The notes under the pieces are model-generated. The model ran no database searches. It was given only the letters and a program-made list of their open reading frames with translations, and had not been told where the DNA came from. 45,699 bases of DNA, taken from NCBI RefSeq assembly GCF_001425175.1, contig NZ_LMDV01000005.1:801-46499 (forward strand), written 5' to 3'. The number at the start of each line of letters is the position of its first letter. Within the stretch, counting starts at the first letter, position 1. This stretch comes from Nocardioides sp. Root1257. GTDB taxonomy: Bacteria > Actinomycetota > Actinomycetes > Propionibacteriales > Nocardioidaceae. This document shows, in pieces, positions 39,178-45,699 of the stretch. The position numbers and the translations under genes are program-made.

Positions 39178-39624
39178 TCAGGCCGCGTCCGGGAGGATCT
39201 GGACGTAGACCGGGGCGTCGCCCCACGACACGACGAAGGACTCGTCGCGCCCGGGGGCCTCGCTGGTCTCGCTGACGCCGGGCAGGCCGAGCGCCCAGGT
39301 GCCCACCAGGGCGCCCTTGACGCTGCCGCCGACGACGTTGAGGACCTCGCCGACCGCGTCGTGGATGTCGAGCTCCGGCAGCTCCTCGTCCGGCCCGAGG
39401 CCGAGCATGGCGCCGGCGATCTGGGTCGCGACGTCGCTGTCACAGGTGAGGACGAGGCGACCGTTCCAGTCGCCGCGCAGCTCGATCTGCGCCTGGACCC
39501 CGGAGCCGAAGTCGGCCGCCCGGTCGGTCGGCCACGGCTCGGCGGACGCGAACAGCATGGAGCCCCACACCTGCTCGATGGCAGCGAGGACGAGCGCCTC
39601 GTCGGGCGCGCTTGAGATGGTCAT
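39178..39624 (-). CDS. cheX: CheX-type CheY phosphatase
   Basis: The 148-residue protein has D-x3-E-x2-N in DAVGEVLNVVGGSVKGAL (D89, E93, N96), followed by the helix that in CheX carries the active site, and an N-terminal strand segment GVQAQIELRGDWNGRLVLTC typical of the family. It starts (ATG 39624) one base after the end of the upstream cheY gene, so the two are surely co-expressed. The 53 bases between it and the next cheY gene contain short direct repeats of CGAGT/CGAGTA but no clear promoter. Confidence 0.8.
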   Translation of the reverse strand: MTISSAPDEALVLAAIEQVWGSMLFASAEPWPTDRAADFGSGVQAQIELRGDWNGRLVLTCDSDVATQIAGAMLGLGPDEELPELDIHDAVGEVLNVVGGSVKGALVGTWALGLPGVSETSEAPGRDESFVVSWGDAPVYVQILPDAA

Positions 39625-39625
39625 G

Positions 39626-40012
39626 TCAGACCCCCGTCGAAGTCGGGAGGAGCCCGAGCAGGTCGAGCTTCTCCAGCATGGCCTCACCGGTGAACGGCTT
39701 GATGAGGTATTCGTGGGCGCCGGCCGCCAGCGCTCGTACGATCTGGTCCATCTCGCTCTCGGTGGTCACCATCATCAACGTGATGGAGCGCCACTCCGAC
39801 CGCTTGCGGACCTCGGTGATGAACGTGAAGCCGTCCATCACCGGCATGTTCCAGTCGACACAGGCCAGCTCGGGCGGGCCGTCGAGGCCCTCGAGCACGC
39901 CCAGTGCCTCCTGGCCGTCGCCGGCCTCGAGCACCTCGAAACCGACGCCCTCGAGGATGCGGCCGACGATCCGGCGCATCGCTCGAGAATCGTCGACGAT
40001 CAATGCACGCAT
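39626..40012 (-). CDS. cheY: CheY-type response regulator (first copy)
   Basis: The 128-residue receiver domain has D7-D8, phosphosite D53 in ACVDWNMPVMDG, T83/T84 in MVTTES and K105 in LIKPFTGE; all catalytic positions are present. It has no output domain. The start (ATG 40012) overlaps the end of cheR by 13 bases. It shares the W-N-M-P after the phosphosite with the second CheY but differs enough elsewhere for a distinct role, for example motor binding versus phosphate sink. Confidence 0.9.
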   Translation of the reverse strand: MRALIVDDSRAMRRIVGRILEGVGFEVLEAGDGQEALGVLEGLDGPPELACVDWNMPVMDGFTFITEVRKRSEWRSITLMMVTTESEMDQIVRALAAGAHEYLIKPFTGEAMLEKLDLLGLLPTSTGV

Positions 40013-40848
40013 GTGCTGCCCCTCACTGTGATGGCCTCTCTGATCCGATACACCGAAGACCGACCTGCCGGCACGCGTTCCCAGGCGTCGTCGACGCCCA
40101 TGGTCATCTCGGCCGCCCCCAGGAAGAGGTGGCCGTCCGGCGCCATCACCTGGCGCACGCGCTTGAGCACGTCGCGCTTGGTGGGCAGGTCGAAGTAGAT
40201 GAGCACGTTGCGGAGGAACACGATGTCGAACCGACCCATCGGCGGGAAGGGCCGGGTCAGGTTCAGGCTGCGGAACTCCACACGGTCCCTGATCGACTGG
40301 TTGATCCGCCAGTTGAGGCCGGAGCGCTCGAAATGCCGGACCAACGTCGTCGCCGGCAGGCCACGGTTGACCTCCAGCTGTGAGTACTCCCCCTTGCGCG
40401 AGCGCGTGAGCATCTCCTCCGACAGGTCGGTGGCGACGAGCTCGATCTTCCAGCCGGCCAGCTCGGGGGTGTCCAGGGCGGTCATGATGATGCTGTACGG
40501 CTCCTGGCCGCTCGAGCACGCACCCGCCCAGATCCGCAGCGTGCGGTTGGACCGCGTCTTCGCCAACGCCGGGAAGACGTTCTGGCGAAGCGCCGTGAAG
40601 GGGTCGGAGTCGCGGAACCACGACGTCTCGTTGGTCGTCAGCGCCTCGACGACCTGCTTCATCGCCGCGGGGGTGCGGCGCTTGGAGAGGTCGGCGACGT
40701 ACGCGTCGACATCGGGGTGGCCTGCCGCGCGAGCCAACGGCACCAACCGTGACTCGACGAGGTACTCCTTGCCCGTCTCGAGGACGATCGCGCTCTCGGC
40801 GCGCACGAGCTCGCGGACGAAGGTGAAGGCCTGGGGACTGATGGTCAC
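40000..40848 (-). CDS. cheR: Chemotaxis protein methyltransferase CheR
   Basis: This 282-residue enzyme methylates glutamates of chemoreceptors using S-adenosylmethionine. An N-terminal helical domain (about 1-70) is followed by NETSWFRD (73-80, the NETxFFR family signature) and the SAM site GACSSGQEPYS (109-119). FLRNVLIYFD is the later conserved segment. The GTG at 40848 follows AGGAGGTGC and shares four bases with the cheB stop. None of the receptors in this window ends in a CheR-binding pentapeptide, so it would act untethered. Confidence 0.95.
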   Translation of the reverse strand: MTISPQAFTFVRELVRAESAIVLETGKEYLVESRLVPLARAAGHPDVDAYVADLSKRRTPAAMKQVVEALTTNETSWFRDSDPFTALRQNVFPALAKTRSNRTLRIWAGACSSGQEPYSIIMTALDTPELAGWKIELVATDLSEEMLTRSRKGEYSQLEVNRGLPATTLVRHFERSGLNWRINQSIRDRVEFRSLNLTRPFPPMGRFDIVFLRNVLIYFDLPTKRDVLKRVRQVMAPDGHLFLGAAEMTMGVDDAWERVPAGRSSVYRIREAITVRGSTCVH

Positions 40849-41960
40849 CGTGCACCTCCTGCTACTGCGTTGACGGGACTGTTGAGGGGACTGTTGACGT
40901 GGCCGAGGCGGCGGGTGATCTCGGCCGGGAGCTCACTCAGGGGCAGCACCCGCTCGGCGAGACCAGCGTTGGTGACCGCACCGGGCATGCCCCAGACCAC
41001 GGAGGTGTGCTGGTCCTGGGCGAGCACGGCACCGCCGCGGTCGACGATGTTGCGTGACCCCTTGGCGCCGTCGGCACCCATGCCGGTCAGGACCACGCCG
41101 AGCACCGACCCGCCGACGGCCGCGGCGGCGCTGCGGAACAGCACGTCGACGGCGGGACGGCAGTAGTTCTCGGGCGGGTCCTGGGTCAACCGGGTGACCA
41201 GGCCGCGCTTGTCGGACATGACCTCGAGGTGGAACTCGCCGGGGGCGATGCAGACCGTGCCCGGGCGCAGCACCTGACCGTTCGTGGCCTCGGTGACCTC
41301 GACGTCGAGCTGGCGGTTGAGCCGCGCGGCGAACTGCGTGGTGAAGAGCGGCGGCATGTGCTGGACGACCGCGATCGGCACGGGCAGCGGCGGCAGCGCG
41401 GACAGCAGGGTGCTCAACGCCTCCGGGCCACCGGTGGAGGCGCCGATGACGAGCAGCCGGTGGCCGCCGGCCGGGCGCGGGGACGGGGTGCGCAGGACGA
41501 CCGGTGCCGGGCGGGCCGCGGGCGTGGCGCCCGGCGTGCTGACCACGCCGGGTCGGTGCACGAGGGACTTGATCCGCGGGATCAGCGCCACACGGACCTG
41601 CTCCATCGAGCGGCCGACGCTGCCGACGTTCGCGGGCTTCGGCACGTAGTCCGAGGCGCCCGCGGCGAGCGCGTCGAGCGTCGCCTCGGCACCGCGCTCG
41701 GTCAGCGTGCTGAACATGATCACCGGGATCCGGCTGCCGGACTGGCGCAGGCTGCGGACCGTCTCGATGCCGTTGAGCTCGGGCATCTCGACGTCCATGG
41801 TGACGAGGTCGGGCTTCAGGAGCGCGATCTTCTGGAGTCCCGCGCGACCGTTGACGGCCGTGCCGACCACCTCGATGTCGGGGTCCTCCGCCAGCAGGTC
41901 GGACACCAGCTTGCGGATGACGACGGAGTCGTCGACCACGAGTACCCGGATCCGGGCCAT
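40845..41960 (-). CDS. cheB: Chemotaxis response regulator protein-glutamate methylesterase CheB
   Basis: The 371-residue protein has a receiver domain (1-120; D10, D11, phosphosite D56 in VTMDVEMPELNG). A proline-rich linker (about 135-165) follows, then a methylesterase domain with the catalytic triad S175 (GASTGGPEAL), H201 (VVQHMPP) and D297 (TGMGADGAKG). It removes methyl groups added by CheR, giving adaptation. The ATG at 41960 follows GAGGTGAGG. It is translationally coupled to cheR. Confidence 0.96.
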   Translation of the reverse strand: MARIRVLVVDDSVVIRKLVSDLLAEDPDIEVVGTAVNGRAGLQKIALLKPDLVTMDVEMPELNGIETVRSLRQSGSRIPVIMFSTLTERGAEATLDALAAGASDYVPKPANVGSVGRSMEQVRVALIPRIKSLVHRPGVVSTPGATPAARPAPVVLRTPSPRPAGGHRLLVIGASTGGPEALSTLLSALPPLPVPIAVVQHMPPLFTTQFAARLNRQLDVEVTEATNGQVLRPGTVCIAPGEFHLEVMSDKRGLVTRLTQDPPENYCRPAVDVLFRSAAAAVGGSVLGVVLTGMGADGAKGSRNIVDRGGAVLAQDQHTSVVWGMPGAVTNAGLAERVLPLSELPAEITRRLGHVNSPLNSPVNAVAGGAR

Positions 41961-42079
41961 GCTCTACCTCACCTCTGCCACCACTGCACCGGCCGCAGCG
42001 GCAGGCGAGAGATCACATCGGCCGTACGCCCGACGACCTGAGCAGGGTGAGGTGAGAAAGGCTCCCGAGATCGGGGTGG

Positions 42080-42964
42080 TCAGGACCGGCCGTGGACCAG
42101 GTGCCAGGGACGCAGCAGGACGGCCGCGTCCTCGGCGGCCAGCAGGTCGCTGACGGCACCGGCCTGGACGACGCCCGACCAGGCGTTCCACACGCCGTAC
42201 GCCGCGTCGCGGGCCTCGAAGTCGGCGCGCTCGAACGCGATCACCGCGGCGAGCTGCGCGTCGCACGCGAGTCGGAGGCGGTCGGCGAGCGAGAGGGCCC
42301 AGGTGGCCTGGTGCATCGCGGGTGCCCACTGGGCGGTGTGGACGCGGAGGTCGTCGACCACCCGTCGCCAGTTCTCGCGGACGTCGGCGTCGGCGGCGGC
42401 GAAGGTGACGAGGCGCGCATCGACGTCGGGGAGCCCGACCGTGACGCCGTCGTGGTCGCGCGCCAGCCCGGCCCGGACGAACGGTCCGGCCATCGCCCGG
42501 CGCAGGTCGTCCGCGAGCTGGTCGCGGAGGTAGGCGCTCGCGGCCGCGTCGACGAGGACGTCCGCGGCCAACGAGGCGACCGGGTCCTGGACGGCGACCG
42601 AGCCGCTGTCCAGCCAGGTCCAGTCGAGGAGCTCGCGCCGGAGGAGCCGCTCGAGGGCGCGGACGTCGCCGAGCAGGCTGGTCTCGAGGCGCCGGAGCAG
42701 CGCGGTCTCCCCCGCCGCGCCCTCCTCGACGGACGCCCCGGCGAGCGCCAGGGCGTCGGTCATCGTGGGCGTGTCCGTGGCGGCCTCCGACGCGCGCCGC
42801 CACTCCTCGCGGTCACCGGGACCGGGGTGGCACGAGGCCAGCTGCTCCAGGTCGTCCGGGCCCGCCGCGAGCGCGGCCCGGAGGACACCGGCGACCTGGT
42901 GCCCGCCCGGGAGGCGGGCCAGGTCGAAGCCGAGAGCCGGCCCGCCGATCACGGAGTACGCCAT
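42080..42964 (-). CDS. Unknown helical protein inside the chemotaxis cluster (294 aa)
   Basis: The 294-residue protein is rich in A, D, E, L and R and is predicted to be almost entirely helical and soluble. It has no signal peptide, membrane helix or recognised motif. Segments of note are RRLETSLLGDVRALERLLRRELLDW (given here only in part by position, about 88-115) and WNAWSGVVQAG near the C-terminus. An ATG at 42964 is six bases after a -10-like TACGAT, suggesting a leaderless transcript. It is separated from cheB by 119 bases and from the receptor upstream by 70. A chemotaxis role is suggested only by position. Confidence 0.7.
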   Translation of the reverse strand: MAYSVIGGPALGFDLARLPGGHQVAGVLRAALAAGPDDLEQLASCHPGPGDREEWRRASEAATDTPTMTDALALAGASVEEGAAGETALLRRLETSLLGDVRALERLLRRELLDWTWLDSGSVAVQDPVASLAADVLVDAAASAYLRDQLADDLRRAMAGPFVRAGLARDHDGVTVGLPDVDARLVTFAAADADVRENWRRVVDDLRVHTAQWAPAMHQATWALSLADRLRLACDAQLAAVIAFERADFEARDAAYGVWNAWSGVVQAGAVSDLLAAEDAAVLLRPWHLVHGRS

Positions 42965-42970
42965 GGCGCG

Positions 42971-42976
42971 ATCGTA
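42971..42976 (-). promoter_or_regulatory. -10 hexamer TACGAT for the unknown gene
   Basis: On the minus strand TACGAT ends six bases before the ATG at 42964 and no ribosome site intervenes, the leaderless arrangement. Confidence 0.4.
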
Positions 42977-43221
42977 GTCCTCGGGCCGGTTCGTCGGTCA
43001 GGGTCTTGCAGGAGCCTTGCTCAGGCCTTGAGGCTCAGCTCTTGAAGAGGGCGACGGCGGAGCGCAGCTCGGCCGACATCCGGGCCATCTCGTCGATGGC
43101 GGAGCGGGACTGCGACAACGCCTGCGTGGTCGCCTGCGCCGCACCCGAGACACCCGAGATGTTCGCGGCGATCTCACCCGAGCCACTCGACGCCTCAGCC
43201 ACGTTGCGCGACATCTCGTTG

Positions 43222-43419
43222 GTCGTCGCGGTCTGCTCCTCCACCGCCGAGGCGATGGTCAGCTGGTAGTCGTTGATCGAGGTGATGATCGTCGAGATCT
43301 CACCGATCGCCTCCACCGCCGTCGTCGCGGTCTGCTCCTCCACCGCCGAGGCGATGGTCAGCTGGTAGTCGTTGATCGAGGTGATGATCGTCGAGATCTC
43401 ACCGATCGCCTCCACCGCA
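43222..43419 (-). repeat. 99-bp tandem duplication in the receptor signalling domain
   Basis: 43222-43320 is repeated at 43321-43419 with period 99, adding 33 residues in frame (the segment holding [18 protein letters not shown]). The same duplication is found at the same place in the next receptor at 45238-45431. Confidence 0.85.
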
Positions 43420-43532
43420 CCAGTCGTGTCGCCCTGGATCGCCTCGACCCGACGAGCGATGTCCTCGGTCGCCCGCGCAGTCTCCTGCGCCAGCTCCTTG
43501 ACCTCGTTCGCCACGACCGCGAAGCCCTTGCC

Positions 43533-43785
43533 GGCCTCACCGGCACGCGCGGCCTCGATCGTCGCGTTCAGCGCCAACAGGTTCGTCTGCTCCGCGATCG
43601 ATGTGATCACCTTGACCACGTTGCCGATCTCCTGGCTCGACGTACCCAGCCTGTGCTCTTCCGATCTGGCCTCACCGGCACGCGCGGCCTCGATCGTCGC
43701 GTTCAGCGCCAACAGGTTCGTCTGCTCCGCGATCGATGTGATCACCTTGACCACGTTGCCGATCTCCTGGCTCGACGTACCCAGC
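43533..43785 (-). repeat. 118-bp duplicated segment separated by an adapter-like insert
   Basis: 43533-43650 recurs exactly at 43668-43785. The 17 bases between the copies contain a perfect match to the end of an Illumina adapter (43652-43667). The 135-base shift keeps frame and inserts RSEEHRL in the translation. Confidence 0.9.
43652..43667. other. Illumina adapter remnant TGTGCTCTTCCGATCT
   Basis: The 16 bases equal the 3' end of the reverse complement of the TruSeq adapter that begins AGATCGGAAGAGCACA. It lies at the junction of a duplicated segment, so it marks a false join rather than genomic DNA. Confidence 0.93.
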
Positions 43786-43792
43786 TTCGCCA

Positions 43793-43992
43793 CCGTCTCG
43801 TTGGTGCGCTCCACGATGGTCACCGCCTCGGTCGCGACCCGCGCCGCGTCGTTGGCCGACGCGGCGATCTCACGGATCGAGGCACCCATCTGCCGTCTCG
43901 TTGGTGCGCTCCACGATGGTCACCGCCTCGGTCGCGACCCGCGCCGCGTCGTTGGCCGACGCGGCGATCTCACGGATCGAGGCACCCATCTG
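43793..43992 (-). repeat. Exact 100-bp tandem duplication that breaks the receptor frame
   Basis: 43793-43892 and 43893-43992 are identical. A length of 100 is not divisible by three, so the duplication separates the N- and C-terminal reading frames. The window's last bases (to 45699) are the same sequence as the start of this unit. Confidence 0.92.
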
Positions 43993-45044
43993 CTCGGCAC
44001 CCGCAGCCACCGTCTGCACGTTGCGCGACACCTCGTCCGCCGCACCCGCCACCACATCGGCCTGCACCGAGGTCTCCTCAGCACCCGCAGCGATCTGCTG
44101 CGACGAGGCCGACAGCTCCTCCGACGCAGCCGCGACGGCGTCCGCCGAGCCCACCACGGAGCCGATCAGCGCACGCAGCTGCTCGGTCGCCTCGTCGAGC
44201 GCGGCGCCCATCGTGCCGACGTCGTCGGACGAGTCGAGGTCGGCGCGGCGCGTGAGGTCACCGTCGGCGAGCGCCCTCGCGACGTCGCCGACCCGGGCCA
44301 CCCGCCGGGCCGTCGCGTTGGCGACGAGCCAGCCGAGCAGCACGGACAGGAAGATCCCGACGAAGAGCAGGATGAGGGTGATCAGCCGGTTGCGGGCGTA
44401 CGTGTGGTGCGCCTCGGCCGCCGAGGCCGAGGCGTCGACCGCCTCCGCTGCCGTGAGCGCGTCCGTGTGCCGCAGCATGGCGTCGACGAGCGGCTGCGCC
44501 TCGAGCTCGCTCTTGACCCACCAGTACGGCAGGTCGTTGCGCTCGGCGAGCGGCAGCAGCACCTTCTTCTGGACGACCATGAAGTCGTCGACGGCCTTCT
44601 GCAGCTCGCCGAGCTCCTTCCGGCGAGCGCCGTCGAGCGGCAGGTCGGCGTAGGCCGCCGCAGCGGCGTCGAAGTCCGCCCGGTGCTGACCGAGCAGCAC
44701 CTCCGCGGTCTTCTTGCCGCTCGGGAGCTGGGCCAGCACGGCGTTGCGCACGTCGATCCGCATGCTGGCGATCGCCGTGCCGAGGTCCTCGACGGCGCTG
44801 ACGCCCTCGACGTTCTCGGCGTACAGCTTGTCGGCGCGGGTGGCGGCGTCCGCCTGGGCCCAGATCGAGAGCGTGCCGACCGCGACCGCCACGGCGGCGG
44901 ACAGGCCGACCGCGGTGAGGATCTTGGGACGGACGTTGGTGTCGCGGAACCAGCGAACCAGGGCGTGGCCGGAGGCCCGAGAGCCGACGAACTCAGTCAC
45001 AGTGAGTGTCTTTCTAACCGAGGTGGGGGGAGGTCGGGCTGGAG

Positions 45045-45699
45045 TCAGCCCTGGTGGAAGCGGGAGATCTCGACGCGGAGGGTCGCCGCCATCTGGGCGA
45101 GCTCGCCGATGGCGGACAGCGTCTGGTTCACGGCCTGCGTGGTCGTGACGGCCGCCGTGGCGACCCCGTTGATGTTGGTGGCGATCTCGCCGGATCCGGT
45201 CGAGGCGTCGGAGACGTTGCGCGACATCTCGTTCGTCGTCGCGGTCTGCTCCTCCACCGCCGAGGCGATGGTCAGCTGGTAGTCGTTGATCGAGGTGATG
45301 ATCGTCGAGATCTCACCGATCGCCTCCACCGCCGACGTCGCGGTCTGCTCCTCCACCGCCGAGGCGATGGTCAGCTGGTAGTCGTTGATCGAGGTGATGA
45401 TCGTCGAGATCTCACCGATCGCCTCCACCGCACCAGTCGTGTCGCCCTGGATCGCCTCGACCCGACGAGCAATGTCCTCGGTCGCCCGCGCAGTCTCCTG
45501 CGCCAGCTCCTTGACCTCGTTCGCGACCACCGCGAAGCCCTTGCCGGCCTCACCAGCACGAGCCGCCTCGATCGTCGCGTTCAGCGCCAACAGGTTCGTC
45601 TGCTCCGCGATCGATGTGATCACCTTGACCACGTTGCCGATCTCCTGGCTCGACGTACCCAGCTTCGCCACCGTCTCGTTGGTGCGCTCCACGATGGTC
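45045..45699 (-). CDS. Methyl-accepting chemotaxis protein, C-terminal part, cut by the window end
   Basis: The visible 215 residues are the signalling domain, with [20 protein letters not shown], the hairpin tip [19 protein letters not shown], and a C-terminus ending SRFHQG. From EIGNVVKV to the end there are 199 residues, 33 more than the 166 in the receptor at 15529; the excess is exactly the duplicated 99 bp. Large parts of the sequence are nearly identical to the receptor downstream (43.2-43.65 kb), indicating recent duplication, gene conversion or assembly collapse. The stop (45045) is 44 bases before the next receptor's start. The N-terminus is outside the window. Confidence 0.85.
   Translation of the reverse strand, partial: TIVERTNETVAKLGTSSQEIGNVVKVITSIAEQTNLLALNATIEAARAGEAGKGFAVVANEVKELAQETARATEDIARRVEAIQGDTTGAVEAIGEISTIITSINDYQLTIASAVEEQTATSAVEAIGEISTIITSINDYQLTIASAVEEQTATTNEMSRNVSDASTGSGEIATNINGVATAAVTTTQAVNQTLSAIGELAQMAATLRVEISRFHQG
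45238..45431 (-). repeat. 99-bp-period duplication in the second receptor
   Basis: The segment from 45238 recurs from 45337 and matches to 45431. Copies differ from those at 43222-43419 by a base at the junction (threonine versus serine codon). It adds 33 residues in frame. Confidence 0.82.

Larger units (their letters stand above)
43035..45000 (-). pseudogene. Methyl-accepting chemotaxis protein, frame broken by duplications (probably assembly error)
   Basis: The N-terminal part (from GTG 45000) has TM1 at about 28-49, a sensing domain, TM2 at about 206-228 and HAMP. The C-terminal part (43035-43889) has [21 protein letters not shown] twice. A 100-bp exact tandem duplication (43793-43992) shifts the frame, so the two parts are read separately. 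A 135-bp insertion contains an adapter-like 16-mer, and a 99-bp duplication lies at 43222-43419. Removing all three leaves 1,632 bases, 543 residues, almost the same length as the intact 541-residue receptor at 15529. The real gene is therefore probably intact in the cell. The ligand is unknown. Confidence 0.85.

Noticed and set aside
43222..43992. CRISPR array or mobile element suggested by repeated blocks
   Set aside because: The repeats are tandem copies of receptor coding sequence with no spacers. The adapter remnant and the restored gene length indicate assembly errors.
43653..44255. Plus-strand open frames across the receptor region as separate genes
   Set aside because: They are antisense to the receptor signalling domain and exist partly because of the duplicated segments.

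Overview
The window is high-GC (about 70% by eye), densely packed DNA typical of an actinobacterium. A near-complete chemotaxis set, a monomeric NADP isocitrate dehydrogenase, the perM-purN-purH and uvrD1-M23-sucCD neighbourhoods known from mycobacteria, and two different succinate dehydrogenases together suggest a motile member of the Nocardioidaceae or a close relative. That placement is inference; there is no rRNA in the window.

Layout. 1-830: a 32-bp tandem repeat at the window edge and two small membrane-protein genes. 827-4276 (minus): succinate dehydrogenase of the mycobacterial Sdh1 type (sdhC-sdhA-sdhB). 4463-5521: a GT4 glycosyltransferase. 5585-9082 (plus): a second succinate dehydrogenase/fumarate reductase with a cytochrome b558-type anchor (sdhCAB). 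9112-11481 (minus): an HD-domain/LuxR regulator followed by a DsrE-family protein and a small membrane protein. 11536-15388 (minus): YihY-family membrane protein, 2H phosphoesterase, trpS and an MFS exporter. 15529-17154: a chemoreceptor. 17170-19861 (minus): a small membrane protein and idh. 20048-22881: aquaporin, a lipoprotein gene (minus) and mdh. 22950-27732 (minus): perM-purN-[ZTP riboswitch]-purH-folD-DUF3017. 27826-32179 (plus): an accessory cell-envelope locus made of a sigma-like/transmembrane/sensor fusion, an ECF sigma factor with a membrane partner, and a lipoprotein. 32230-34301 (minus): sucCD. 34665-38226: an M23 peptidase and UvrD/PcrA helicase in convergent orientation around a four-unit palindromic repeat. 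38282-45699 (minus): chemoreceptors, an unknown gene, cheB, cheR and two cheY-cheX pairs.

Metabolically, idh, sucCD, both sdh complexes and mdh cover much of the TCA cycle. perM-purN-purH-folD links purine synthesis to one-carbon supply, with a ZTP riboswitch sensing one-carbon shortage ahead of purH. The most unusual biology is at 27.8-32.2 kb. There a degenerate sigma factor is fused through one membrane helix to two tandem cysteine-paired extracellular domains. The same extracellular fold appears to recur in the neighbouring ECF partner and in a lipoprotein. Two promoter-like sites of the form CAACC-N16-CGT lie ahead of the sigma gene and the lipoprotein gene.

Data quality. The receptor region after 43.2 kb contains a 16-base match to an Illumina adapter and several exact tandem duplications, one of which breaks the reading frame, and the window ends inside the same repeat. 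Receptor structures there should be read as assembly-suspect. All coordinates and motif statements come from reading the sequence; no database search was run.
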